A stretch of 64,000 nucleotides of DNA from Sipunculus nudus (lineage: Eukaryota; Annelida; Sipuncula; Golfingiida; Sipunculidae): positions 8,186,001-8,250,000 of the forward strand of contig CM049310.1 of NCBI GenBank assembly GCA_026874595.1. The letters are read 5' to 3'. How positions within the stretch are numbered: the first letter of the stretch is position 1; each line of letters begins with the position of its first letter. The notes beneath the pieces are model-generated. The model saw only the letters and a list, made by a program, of their open reading frames with translations, was not told the DNA's origin and made no database searches. This document shows positions 24,301 through 39,300 of the stretch, one piece after another. A program made the position numbers and the translations under genes.

Positions 24301-27300
24301 GTTTCATTAAGCCTACCCCTTGCACCAGATTTGCATGAAAACTATTTGATTAAATGGGTAGTCAAGTAAAAGTCCAGTGAATTTCACTGCATTTCCTGTA
24401 AAAATAAAATGATCTTTGGCTTATTTTAAGGTCTTTTCATGTATTAATTTTGATACCAGGCATTAACCCCACAAATAGTGTTTAATTTCAAAACCAAGAA
24501 ATTTCAAACCTACCATATTTTCTGAATCCATAGTATACTTAATGTTAATTTATTTAGACACAAATTTAGATGCAGTTCATCATTTTATAGGAGCAAAGAC
24601 ACAGGTTTTTATCAGAGATAAAGACACAAAAATAGTATACTGTACTATATGTAGGCCTATGTTTGATAATGAAATTTATTAATGTGCTAAATAAGCTTGA
24701 CCATTATGCAATATTTGTTTTCACATTTTAAATTTTGTAACATATATCCTTAAAAATACATTTTTTTTTTGCTTCCCTCTGTTTAATAAGACCAACATCT
24801 TGTTCATTGATTAAGCTGACCTCTCTGACTCCAGCAAATTCAGATATTAAATTAAACAATAGCCTCAGAACTGTACTCTATTCCACCACCCTTGTCCACC
24901 TGATTTTTCGTGATAATTTCATACAACTGATGCACTAAAGCTTAACTTTATTTTCCTCAGAGGCAAATCAGACAAATGTAGTGATTATCTAACAGCAAAA
25001 TGATTCTCTGCCATGCATGGATTCCATTTGATTAATTCAGAAAGTAATATGGCTGAACAGATGTAAGTCTTATGACATATCAGTGACAACCTAAGATGAC
25101 GGACTAAAACTTTATCCACTTCACAATTATAGTGATGATGTCACAATGGTATTTGTACGTTATATGTTTATTATATCACACATCACAAGGATAAACAGAT
25201 ATGGCCATTTTTACACCTCTGATAAGGCAGGTGAACACTGTCCTGGTGTGGCAAAGTAACTATATTTATTTATGCTTATTTAAATCATCAATAATCGCCA
25301 CATTTAGTGGCAAACAAAATATATGTGAAAGAATTATAGTGAAAAATTAGGTGGAAAGGCCAGGTGTATATAGGTTGCATGTTCAAATAAGTAAATAACT
25401 CATAACTGAATATGTCATCTCTTTATCAGTTACATTACCAGGGGTCCATTTACCTCACTGCTTGCTAAGAATATTAAATTCTCTGTTTTAGCATCATCTG
25501 TCTCAGACAGTTCAGAAGTTTCCAAATGATGAGGATGTATGGGGGAAACTCTTTTACGTGGAGAAGGGAGAGGTGATTGCTAAACTGTACCTGAGGTTAC
25601 GGAACATATACATAGACAGCAGCATGGAGGAGTTTGATGGATCTGTGTAAGTGTGCCATACACTGTAGTATTTATGTTCTTATTATGGCTTTATATCTTG
25701 TACACTTTTAAGTCATGGTTTTTACAACTACTTGCTTTAGAAAGGTTTCCTTGGTTTCACCTCCATACTGAGGTAAGCTGAATAAAATGTGTTTTCATGA
25801 CAACCAGGCAGCTGACACAGGGTCAGTAAATGTTAAATCAGACTAATAAATATCATATAATCAAGGGTTTATTTGCTCTGATAATATTTTTGGCCCCATG
25901 CCAATCACCTGGTGGTGAAACCCAGTAAATCCTGCTAAAGCAAGCAATAGTTAAGTGAAAGGAGAATATGCAGCATATAACTCATTGTATAGGTCTCAAT
26001 ATCTTACTGCTTTGAGCATAATTTGAGACATAGCAATAACATAAGCAAGATAAATTATAGAAGTAAACACTTGTTCTTCAGAGATTGATATTTTGTTTCC
26101 TTGATATATTTTTTGTTTATTTGTATAATCAAAGCAATTGTTTTATGAATAAAATTGAAAGTACAACAGTGGAGAAACAAGAAATAAAGAAAGTAATTAA
26201 AACTTAACATGAAAAACAATGGTATGTGCTTCTCAGAGAATCACTGTAAAGTACCGTGTTGTGTAAGGTTTATTTGGACTAAGCAGTGAAACAGAAATAT
26301 GACCTATGATATCAAAATTATATCAGTGTTAAGATATGTCTGACAATATATGTTGAACCAGTTTGATATATTGAAGCAGAATAATTTAAAAAACTCAATA
26401 GAGAGTAAGTATTTTAGTCTGCTAGATGAAGTGTTAAAAATTGTAATTTTTTACTTAAAGTTCTTGATGCAGCATGATATCAATATTTAGATGTTTTGCA
26501 GTTTTCAGACACCAGTAATTTTACTAATACGGTCACCTACTACGATCTTTGATTTTCTTTTTTTATTCCAGTATTGGTCTTGGTGCCTTCTATAATCCTG
26601 ATAGAGATGCTAAGACTGAGAAAATAAGAGGACATATTGGGAAGGTATATAGCCACATTGCTACTATGTATAATAATGTACATTAATTCAAGAAGATATA
26701 ATCACTCTGTAAGGAAAGGGTGAAAATCTATAATTGTATGATTGTAGGCAGTATATATATTCTAGTTGTAGGATCATGGTTGTAAAATCATGTTTGATGA
26801 CTGAAAGAAATAAAACGATTGATGATATATTAATAATCGGTTATTTTTCACACCTGAAATCTACTGTATAAAATCATATGTATATTCAGTGAAACTTTTA
26901 CATCATGCAGACAGGTCAAGGTAATGGTTTTTTTTCACATATGTTTGCTGCTGTTCACTTTCTTGTGGCCCATCTTTCTGATTTGTCTGACATGATCAAA
27001 ATATTTCTTTTCTGGATTATATAACTCAGAATTTTGCACACATAATCATTGTGCTCAGTTATGCCAAATGCAACCAATTTAATTGATTATGAAAGAAAAT
27101 GACCAATCATCAATGTGTTCGATTAATTAACCTCACCATGAACTTTACGTGACCTTAATAGCATATTCATTTAATGAATAATCATGAGAATAACTGTTCC
27201 ATGCAGCCAATCAGGTTGCCGATATTACTAAAAACTGTGAGTCACCTGACCATAATATAATCTGCGTAATTTGGGAGACCTCTCCCAAACAGAACACATG

Positions 27301-30300
27301 TATAGTCTGTACCAGTACCCTTGTCTGCATGTTTTCCTGGATATATTTTTATTCAAATTAGACAGTATAAAAAAGTTCTGAGCAAAAGGTTGCAGGGGGC
27401 ATTCCTATGACTAATACGTGAAAAATAATGTCTTACCTGCATGGCACGTAATTTTTATGAGACAAATAATCAAAAATATTGCAAGACGGTTCACACTTCA
27501 CAATGACTGCAACATATTCATCAGTGCTGCTATTCCAGTTGATGACGTCCACATCATCGACCGTTGTGATGTCATTATTGCCTTGTTAAAAGCTGTCGCA
27601 AGGAAAACCTCCTGTGTAGGAGCGTTTTGGGGACTCATTATAATAATTAGGTCAAAAGGGCGGGGCATAATAAAGGGCTCTGGTGGTGAGGTCAATTGGC
27701 TCATATACTTGTATATACATTTGGTTAGTGAAGAGTCAGTGAAACTTATTAATAGGGACTTTCACCCAGTCACTACATCTTGAGCACAAACACCTGCTTA
27801 CATTTAAATATTTTGATATTTGTTGAGGGAAGCTGGACTGGATCTTGTGGCAGTCTCTGTAGGTTCTCCAAGCATTATGTCATGTATTTTAATTATGATT
27901 GTATCACATGATCTGTTAGGTCACCTAGCTGTGCCCCTTGGCTATATATATATGTTCTACTTTCTAGTAGATTCTGATATTATTACTCACCCAGGCAAGC
28001 CATTAATCGTATTCAGTTTCTCTTACGCCTTTGATATTTTGGTTTTGTATTGGCACTTCCAGCTATTGTTGTAATGAGTAATTTTTTTTTAAATGACATA
28101 AATGACCAACATACCTTGTTTGTTTGTTGGGGTTTTTTACGAGGGGGGGGGGTGGTATTTCTGCAGAATTACACAGTTAATGCAGAGTTTTTACTGAGTT
28201 TTCAGTTATTTGAGACTGATATACATTGATTAGACTTTTACATTCAGGGTGTGAAGCTCCATCATGACAAAGATGGGAATGTATTTGCTTGTAAAATGAC
28301 CAAGAACGATGTGATTGTGAAAGGCTACAACAATCCAAAGAACTGCTGTGTGTCTGGTGAGGTCATAGAGGCAATGGGTCGTCTGCAGCAAGGTCGTATG
28401 ATGAAGGTACAGCCAGACTATATAATGCCCAATCAAATGACAGGAAACAAGCTATAAACCAAATAGATAACGGCAAATGATCTTTTGCCAAATGGCAGAC
28501 AGAAATAGTTGGATAAGAGCAGTTACACTGATATTATTAAATTGCTGAAGAATAATGTTTTCTTTTGGGGTATTGAATATGTTTCCTATATTTTTTTGGT
28601 ATAAATAAACAAAAAAAAAGACAATAAAAAAATACATCATTATCAAAAGTTAAACGCTATTTATTTTTGTTAATGGTAAATTGGATGGGCATTTTACTAT
28701 AGATTTCTTAATGAATAATACTGTATAATCTATCAGTCTGCAGAAACCTGTTCAACTCAACTCTGTTTCCTTAATCATTTTCACTAATCTGTTTTTCTCT
28801 GTCAGTTTATCAGTTCAAAAATATTCACCCCCTTGCTGTAGCTATAGTATACTTCAACAGTCAGATTCAAATCAAAAGAGACATACCGTATATATAATAA
28901 ATTCTGAACTAAACAATATAATGCAATATTCATTGTTTGTAGATATTTGACATTGACGAGTACAGGAGCCATATTGCCCTAGAGCTTACAAAGCCTGACC
29001 CAGATGCCTGGAGGTTACAGTGTCTCAGCATCACAGCATTCAGTTTCGTGCGTAACATGCTAGAGGACATGGAGACACCCTGCTGGGCATTTCTTGTCAA
29101 CTTTGATGCATTACGATTACTTGGCAATGAAAATGGTAAGAAACTGGACAGTTTTGTAATTAACTGTGAATAAGGTATGGTCTAGAGGATTAGAGGTGGC
29201 CTTGTGGAAATTGGATAAAAGAATTAAATGCAACATGCGAGTCTTTCTGAAGGGAAATAATCCTATGTCTCCCTCTGTTTTTATGTTTAAAAAACCTCTG
29301 TCTCTGTAACAATGTTACAGTGTGCCTGTACATAATTTGTGTACTGTGGTGTGTTATGTTATATGTTGCAGTTATTAACAAATAAAATTAGAGAAAATCA
29401 CGTTCACCGTAGTATTTATTCAACTTGTATGATGCATTTAAGGATGACAGATAATGAGTTTTAAACTTGTCTGGGTTTATTTTTTGGCAAAATCTAACAT
29501 TGATCACAAAGTATTAATATAATATGAGAGGTACAGGGGTACATATCAGATATTTCCATAAATAATGGTAATTTTATTCTGATTGGAACAATACATACAG
29601 AAGAAGACAATCATTCACTCCTCCTTAAGTTGAACTAGTTTGAATTCTGTTAACAGTTAACTAGGAATACTGACTAAATTCCCCAGAGGTAATAGGCAGT
29701 CATTTTGAAAAACTGTACATGTTTGTGTAATAATACACTGGAATTGTTGAATTCATAACTGTGATGACGTATTTTTAAGCCCACCACATGCCTTCAATAT
29801 TTCTAATTATGCCATTAATATCACCCATGTTGTTGAAAATATCTTGTTGCTTTGGTTTGTTTTGACTATGTGCTGACCTCTGTTACTGTTCTGGTGTATA
29901 TATGTACATTTTGTGTATGTAATCTTTTGTCCTCAGTATTGCAAGAGGTAGCTTCACTCGCGGGCCTGAACCTGAATAACCCAGACAGTATACATTTAAG
30001 GGTAAGTGCAAACTTTAACAATAGGTGTGCTTGGTGTGCATATGTTGTAATGTACATGACTGTATTTGTTATTATTATTGTTGCCACACCTACAACTCTC
30101 CATTATGAAATACTTGAACTGCCCAGGCACTACAGAGCACTTTGTCTCTAACAATAAATAGTCTAATTGATTGAAAATTGTCCCACCATGATTGGTGCTA
30201 ATTATATATTGAACTATATTTGTACATTATTAAATGTCCTATAGGTACAAAGATTTGTTGTAATCAAGAATTTCCTTCCATCTTCACCGACTGACAGGGA

Positions 30301-33300
30301 CTTGTTTGAGGGCATTATCTCCATCAAGGTAGACCTGCATAGGTCCCTATGACTTTGTCTGTTTCGGATTTTACTTAAATATACCCCAAGTAAAAGCAAC
30401 CCTTATTCTGTTACTCTGTTGACCCTTTGTCCAGCTGCCCTGTTGCTGCCATGACCAGTTCCAGTAATTTACAATTATCACTACAGGTGGCATATGTATG
30501 CTCATGTGGTCCTTACAACTTAGTGATAGTGGGGACCCTTGGAGAAAGAAAGTAAACTATTTGCACCCCACAGAAGGAGCCAATACATGAATTATAAAAT
30601 GATCACTGGACATTAATAAATGTGATAAAAAATGAAAAAAAAAATTATTCCTCGACCTGTTGCAGGTCTACCATCAGGGCAAAACAATCCTGTACTTTGA
30701 AGAATGAAACTTAATTGTTAATCTTGACATAAAAATATAAAAGTGAATGAAAAAGATTCTCACATCAGAGTCTTTGGATGACCTTTATCAGAGGCTTTTT
30801 TGCAAGATCTTGTTGTCTTTATCGGGTAATGAAGACCTGGGGGTTGACTATCAGGTAACCTGTACAGTTTGCTCTGTTGATATATAGGCTGTTTTAAATT
30901 GGTAGAAGTTCAAAGCTAGAGTCATGGTTTAGTGTTGGGGCCTGCCCCTGATTTCTCTTGATTCACAGGTCTTTCTTCTCCAGAGTTTACTTTCTCTTGC
31001 CAAGATATTAACATCTAAAGAAGAAAATCTTTGAAATCAGTTCTTCGTGTCAAGTATATACACTTTTTGTATCAAGAATGGAAGGCTTGCAACGTCACCC
31101 ACGTGGTACATGGCTGTTGTTCTACACACAGTGTATGATTCCCTCTCTCTGTGTAAAATTATCATTCAGAATTCTCCTATTTCAAGTTAAATGTACATTG
31201 AAGGCCAGAAGAAACCTTGATTTTACCAAACCCTACTGCATGGTGATCAACAGTGATATTCTAGAAATGTTCAATGGGATAATTATATAAATTATTATAA
31301 AGTACCCCATTTTTGTGTTCTTATATTATATATCTATCTTGTTAAAGTTTATTATATCTAACTTTTCACTTCATCAATTTTATATACAGAGAATACTCAG
31401 ATTAAAATCAATTTTAAACAGGTTTGCCCAGGCTGGGGACAACATTTGCACAGGTTTTTGACAAGTTAGTTAGTACAAGCTGAATTTGTGCAGAATTAAC
31501 TATATCTGTTCTTATTTCAGACTTGCATGTTTTATTATTGTGTAAACTGACAATCACAAGCACTTACTGTTGTTTTTGGTTTACTTGTTCATTTGTTTGA
31601 AACACACAGGTACAGTGAAACCCCACCATAATGACCACCTTGGGGACTGACCAAAATGGTCAATATTTGGGTGTGTCATATTTGTGAAATTCTAAGTTAC
31701 CCATATATCATATATTCGGGACCAAGAATGGTGGGATGGGCACAATTGTGGGGTGGTCACAAGGTGGGGTTCCACTGTATGAATTTTGTACAACAAATGA
31801 ATGGAATGGAGGGGTTGGAATTGTGGGAAAAAAATATATATAATTTTCAGTGGGAGGTCAAGAATTTTAAAAGGAAAAATATGATTTACTGAAAGTCAGG
31901 ATATTTCTTAGTTATCTTCTGCATGGACATTGAAGTCCTATTATAAAGTGCTTGTAGGATATGAGAAGCTAGATATACAGTACGCAAAATTGTGACATTT
32001 TAAATTCTTCACAGGGGCAAACATAATTTTCTCTGATGACAGATTTGACAGAAAACTGAACTAAACAATCACACAGGTGTCTGTGGTTAAGTTTACATAG
32101 CAAAAAAAAAATAATATGTCAACTTTTTCAAAGCTTTATTCCAAACAATGATGTTTAATTTTTTTTTCTTTTTGTACAAAATTGCTTATAAGCAAACTCT
32201 CACTATTTGTGTTATTGTACTCACATTGTATTGCTTTGTTTGTTTATATTCAGTGTGTCAGTGTAAATGATCTTATGATATATATCAGACCTTACATTCT
32301 ATGTAAGGTTCATGCTGTTATTGGAAACAGCAGTTTATATTTCCACAGCCATTATATGCAAAGAGTGGCTTTATTTTTGTATTATTTTAATTCATTGAGA
32401 TTATGCGCTAAATGTCATTTATTGTTAGTGCTTGATAAAATACTTCATACTCATACATGATTCATTCATCTGGCCATGTTAAACCAAGTTTCTCACTTCC
32501 AAGATATATCTGTATACAGAGTCATTTAAAGCAAAACCGTTGATTTAATAAATTAGGTAAATTAGGTATAGCTTTGGAAAACTGATTGTCTGTGACAAAA
32601 GCAAGAAACTTTGATATGTATAAATAATAGCATCACTAAGCTGCATTATATATTTTTTGGTTAATCACTTTGTATAATGAATAATAAAGTTCATTAAAAT
32701 TTTCAAAAGAAAAAGTTCTTTTGAGGTTATGTCAACTGCAGTTTAATAGTGTATTTAATATTTAATGTAAGTTAAATTGCACAGATTTAAATGGCAATTA
32801 TGTCTCCCCCGCACCCCCCCCCCCCCTTCTTGGGGAGGATTTCTTGTGAACATGATAATTTTTTAAGCTCATTTTTTTTACTGAAATTTGAAATAAAAAT
32901 TGTTATTAGCACAATCACGGACAAATTTTTAGACTGGCGACCTTTGCTTCGATCTTCAAGGTTAAATCTGTGGAAATATATATGATTTCTGTAAATATAA
33001 TTAATTTTGAGGTTGTGGAACACAAAGCCCTCAGTTATTTCAAATCATTTATTTGGCAACATGCAAAGTATACATTTTCTCATTTGTCATTACTGCTGTT
33101 TTACTTTATAAAGTTAAAATAATGTAAATGTCACAAGTGTAAATAAGATTTAAATAAGTATTTTTCATATCACGCTATATCAGTGTCACCTCTGCAACAA
33201 CTCTAATTAATATGGTTTACAACCCAGATATATTTAGTTAAACACACTGGGTTGCTTATTTATGAAATATACTCTAGCCCATGTACATCAGAGTGATGAT

Positions 33301-36300
33301 TAATCTGTATCATTTCAGAGATTCTGGGCACAGTTGGCATCCCAGTTCCAAGCTCCCCCTAAAGAAACCCCACCCACCAGTCCCCGAGGAAGCTTCTATG
33401 AAGGCAGCAGTATAGTGGGGCCGGATGATTCCGCCAGCCAAAGTAAGTAACTGCCAAGCAGCAGTATAGTGGGGCCGGATGATTCCACCAGCCAAAGTAA
33501 GTAACTACAAAGCAGCAGTATAGTGGGGCCGGATGATTCCGCCAGCCAAAGTAAGTAACTACCAAGCAGCAGTATAGTAGGGCCGGATGATTCCGCCAGC
33601 CAAAGTAAGCAACTGCCACACAGCAGTATAGTAGGGCCGGATGATTCCGCCAGCCAAAGTAAGTAACTGCCACAAAGCAGTATAGTGGGGCCGGATGATT
33701 CCGCCAGCCAAAGTAAGTAACTGCCACACAGCAGTATAGTGGGGCCGGATGATTCCGCCAGCCAAAGTAAGCAACTGCCACACAGCAGTATAGTAGGGCA
33801 AGATGATTCCGCCAGCCAAAGTAAGTAACTGCCAAGCAGCAGTATAGTGGGGCAAGATGATTCCTCCAGCCAAAGTAAGTAACTGCCAAGCAGCAGTATA
33901 GTGGGGCCGGATGATTCCGCCAGCCAAAGTAACTGCCAAGCAGCAGTATGGTGGGGCCGGATGATTCCGCCAGCCAAAGTAAGTAACTACCAAGCAGCAG
34001 TATAGTGGGGCCAGATGATTCCGCCAGCCAAAGTAAGTAACTACCAAGCAGCATTATAGTGGGGCCGGATGATTCCGCCAGCCAAAGTATGTAACTACCA
34101 AGCAGCAGTATATTGGGGCCGGATGATTCCGCCAGCCAAAGTAAGTAACTACCAAGCAGCAGTATAGTGGGGCCCGATGATTCCGCCAGCCAAAGTTAGT
34201 AACTACCAAGCAGCAGTATAGTGGGGCCGGATGATTCCGCCAGCCAAAGTAAGTAACTACCAAGCAGCAGTATAGTGGGGCCGGATGATTCCGCCAGCCA
34301 AAGTAAGTAACTACCAAGCAGCAGTATAGTGGGGCCGGATGATTCCGCCAGCCAAAGTAAGCAACTGCCACACAGCAGTATAGTAGGGCCGGATGATTCC
34401 GCCAGCCAAAGTAAGCAACTGCCACACAGCAGTATAGTACGGCAGGATGATTCCGCCAGCCAAAGTAAGCAACTGCCACACAGCAGTATAGTAGGGCCGG
34501 ATGATTCCGCCAGCCAAAGTAAGCAACTGCCACACAGCAGTATAGTAGGGCAAGATGATTCCGCCAGCCAAAGTAAGTAACTGCCAAGCAGCAGTATAGT
34601 GGGGCAAGATGATTCCTCCAGCCAAAGTAAGTAACTGCCAAGCAGCAGTATAGTGGGGCCGGATGATTCCGCCAGCCAAAGTAACTGCCAAGCAGCAGTA
34701 TAGTGGGGCCGGATGATTCCGCCAGCCAAAGTAAGTAACTACCAAGCAGCAGTATAGTGGGGCCAGATGATTCCGCCAGCCAAAGTAAGTAACTACCAAG
34801 CGGCATTATAGTGGGGCCGGATGATTCCGCCAGCCAAAGTATGTAACTACCAAGCAGCAGTATAGTGGGGCAGGATGATTCCGCCAGCCAGAGTAAGTAA
34901 CTGCCAAGCAGCAGTATAGTGGGGCCGGATGATTCCGCCAGCCAAAGTAAGTAACTGCCAAGCAGCAGTATAGTGGGGCCGGATGATTCCGCCAGCCAAA
35001 GTAACTGCCAAGCAGCAGTATAGTAGGGCAGGATGATTCCGCCAGCCAAAGTAAGTAACTACCAAGCAGCAGTATAGTGGGGCCGGATGATTCCGCCAGC
35101 CAAAGTAAGTAACTACCAAGCAGCAGTATAGTGGGGCCGGATGATTCCGCCAGCCAAAGTAAGCAACTGCTACACAGCAGTATAGTACGGCCGGATGATT
35201 CCACCAGCCAAATTAAGTAACTACCAAGCAGCAGTATAGTGGGGCCGGATGATTCCGCCAGCCAAAGTAAGCAACTGCCACACAGCAGTATAGTAGGGCC
35301 GGATGATTCCGCCAGCCAAAGTAAGTAACTGCCAAGCAGCAGTATAGTGGGGCCGGATGATTCAGCCAGCCAAAGTAACTGCCAAGCAGCAGTATAGTGG
35401 AGCCGGATGATTCTGCCAGCCAAAGTAAGTAACTACCAAGCAGCAGTATAGTGGGGCCGGATGATTCCGCCAGCCAAAGTAAGTAACTACCAAGCAGCAG
35501 TATAGTAGGGCCGGATGATTCCGCCAGCCAAAGTAAGCAACTGCCACACAGCAGTATAGTAGGGCCGGATGATTCCGCCAGCCAAAGTAAGTAACTGCCA
35601 CAAAGCAGTATAGTGGGGCCGGATGATTCCGCCAGCCAAAGTAAGTAACTGCCACACAGCAGTATAGTGGGGCCGGATGATTCCACCAGCCAAAGTAAGT
35701 AACTGCCACACAGCAGTATAGTGGGGAAGGATGATTCTGCCAGTCAAAGTAAGTAACTACCAAGCAGCAGTGTAGTAGGGCTGGATAATTTTTCCTGTGA
35801 AAGTAAGCAACTGCCATGCAGCAGTAAAGTAAGGCTGGATGATTTTGCCAGTGAAAGTAAGCAACTGCCACACAGCAGTATAGTGGGGCCGGATGATTCC
35901 GCCAGCCAAAGTAAGCAACTGCCACACAGCAGTATAGTGGGGCCGGATGATTCCGCCAGCCAAAGTAAGTAACTACAAAGCAGCAGTATAGTGAGGCCGG
36001 ATGATTCCGCCAGCCAAAGTAAGTAACTGCCACAAAGCAGTATAGTGGGGCCGGATGATTCCGCCAGCCAAAGTAAGTAACTGCCACACAGCAGTATAGT
36101 GGGGCCGGATGATTCCACCAGCCAAAGTAAGTAACTGCCACACAGCAGTATAGTGGGGAAGGATGATTCTGCCAGTCAAAGTAAGTAACTACCAAGCAGC
36201 AGTGTAGTAGGGCTGGATAATTTTTCCTGTGAAAGTAAGTAACTGCCTCGCAGCAGTAAAGTAAGGCCAGACGATTCTGCCAGTCAAAGTAAGTAACTGC

Positions 36301-39300
36301 CACACAGCAGTATAGTGGGGCTGGACAATTCTGCCAGTCAAATATAGTAACTGCCATGCAGAGGTATAGTAGAGCCAGGCGATTCCGCCAGTCAAAGTAA
36401 GCAACTGCCACAAAGCAGTATAGTAGGGCTGGATGATTCCACCAGTCAAAGTAAGCAACTGCCACAAAGCAGTATAGTAGGGCTGGATGATCCCACCAGT
36501 CAAAGTAAGCAACTGCCACACAGCAGTATAGTAGGGCTGGATGATTCCGCCAGTCAAAGTAAGCAACTGCCACAAAGCAGTATAGTAGGACTGGATGATT
36601 CTGCCAGTCAAAGTAAGCAACTGCCACAAAGCAGTATAGTAGGGCTGGATGATTCCACCAGTCAAAGTTAGCAACTGCCACACAGCAGTATGGTAGGGCT
36701 GGATGATTCCACCAGTCAAAGTAAGCAACTGCCACAAAGCAGTATAGTAGGGCTGGATGATTCCACCCGTCAAAGTAAGTAACTGCCACACAGCAGTATA
36801 GTAGGGCTGGATGATTCCACCAGTCAAAGTAAGCAACTGCCACAAAGCAGTATAGTAGGGCCGGATGATTCCACCAGTCAAAGTAAGCAACTGCCACAAA
36901 GCAGTATAGTAGGGCTGGATGATTCCGCCAGTCAAAGTAAGCAACTGCCACAAAGCAGTATAGTAGGGCTGGATGATTCCACCAGTCAAAGTAAGTAACT
37001 GCCACAAAGCAATATAGTAGGGCTGGATGATTCCACCAGTCAAAGTAAGCAACTGCCACAAAGCAGTATGGTAGGGCTGGATGATTCCACTAGTCAAAGT
37101 AAGCAACTGCCACAAAGCAGTATAGTAGGGCTGGATGATTCCACCAGACAAAGTAAGTAACTGCCACACAGCAGTATAGTAGGGCTGGATGATTCCACCA
37201 GTCAAAGTAAGTAACTGCCACAAAGCAGTATAGTAGGGCTGGATGATTCCACCAGTCAAAGTAAGCAACTGCCACAAAGCAATATAGAAAGGCTGGATGA
37301 TTCCACCAGTCAAAGTAAGTAACTGCCACACAGCAGTATAGTAGGGCTGGATGATTCCACCAGTCAAAGTAAGCAACTGCCACAAAGCAGTATAGTAGGG
37401 CTGGATGATTCCACCAGTCAAAGTAAGTAACTGCCACACAGCAGTATAGTAGGGCTGGATGATTCCACCAGTCAAAGTAAGTAACTGCCACACAGCAGTA
37501 TAGTAGGGCTGGATGATTCCACCAGTCAAAGTAAGTAACTGCCACAAAGCAATATAGTAGGGCTGGATGATTCAACCAGTCAAAGTAAGTAACTGCCACA
37601 CAGCAGTATAGTAGGGCTGGATGATTCCACCAGTCAAAGTAAGTAACTGCCACACAGCAGTATAGTAGGGCTGGATGATTCCACCAGTCAAAGTAAGTAA
37701 CTGCCACACAGCAGTATAGTAGGGCTGGATGATTCCAATAGTCAAAGTAAGTAACTGCCACAAAGCAATATAGAAAGGCTGGATGATTCCACCAGTCAAA
37801 GCAAGTAACTGCCACACAGCAGTAAAGTAGGGCTGGATGATTCCACCAGTCAAAGTAAGCAACTGCCACAAAGCAGTATAGTAGGGCTGGATGATTCCAC
37901 CAGTCAAAGTAAGTAACTGCCACACAGCAGTATAGTAGGGCTGGATGATTCCACCAGTCAAAGTAAGTAACTGCCACACAGCAGTATAGTAGGGCTGGAT
38001 GATTCCACCAGTCAAAGTAAGCAACTGCCACACAGCAGTATAGTAGGGCTGGATGATTCCACCAGTCAAAGTAAGTAACTGCCACACAGCAGTATAGTAG
38101 GGCTGGATGATTCCACCAGTCAAAGTAAGTACCTGCCACAAAGCAGTATAGTAGGGCTGGATGATTCCACCAGTCAAAGTAAGTAACTGCCACACAGCAG
38201 TATAGTAGGGCTGGATGATTCCACCAGTCAAAGTAAGTAACTGCCACACAGCAGTTTAGTAGGGTTGGATGATTCCACCAGTCAAAGTAAGTAACTGCCC
38301 CAAAGCAATATAGAAAGGCTGGATGATTCCACCAGTCAAAGTAAGTAACTGCCACAAAGCAGTATAGTAGGGCTGGATGATTCCACCAGTCAAAGTAAGT
38401 AACTGCCACACAGCAGTATAGTAGGGCTGGATGATTCCACCAGTCAAAGTAAGTAACTGCCACACAGCAGTATAGTAGGGCTGGATGATTCCACCAGTCA
38501 AAGTAAGTAACTGCCACACAGCAGTATAGTAGGGCTGGATGATTCCACCAGTCAAAGTAAGTAACTGCCACAAAGCAATATAGAAAGGCTGGATGATTCC
38601 ACCAGTCAAAGTAAGCAACTGCCACACAGCAGTATAGAAGGGCTGGATGATTCCACCAGTCAAAGTAAGTAACTGCCACACAGCAGTATAGTAGGGCTGG
38701 ATGATTCCACCAGTCAAAGTAAGTAACTGCCACACAGCAGTATAGTAGGGCTGGATGATTCCACCAGTCAAAGTAAGTAACTGCCACACAGCAGTATAGT
38801 AGGACTGGATGATTCAGCCAGTCAAAGTAAGTAACTGCCACACAGCAGTATAGTAGGGCTGGATGATTCCACCAGTCAAAGTAAGTAACTGCCACAAAGC
38901 AGTATAGTAGGGCTGGATGATTCCACCAGTCAAAGTAAGTAACTGCCACACAGCAGTATAGTGGGGCTGGATGATTCAGCCAGTCAAAGTAAGCAACTGC
39001 CACACAGCAGTATAGTAGGGCTGGATGATTCCACCAGTCAAAGTAAGTAACTGCCACACAGCAGTATAGTGGGGCTGGATGATTCAGCCAGTCAAAGTAA
39101 GCAACTGCCACACAGCAGTATAGTAGGGCTGGATGATTCTGCCAGTCAAAGTAAGCAACTGCCACAAAGCAGTATAGTAGGGCTGGATGATTCCACCAGT
39201 CAAAGTAAGTAACTGCCACAAAGCAGTATAGTAGGGCTGGATGATTCCACCAGTCAAAGTAAGTAACTGCCACACAGCAGTATAGTAGGGCTGGATGATT

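Noticed and set aside
27418-27783. 121-codon open frame in an MH2 intron
   Set aside because: GTG start only, no recognisable family, and the phases of the flanking exons join correctly without it.
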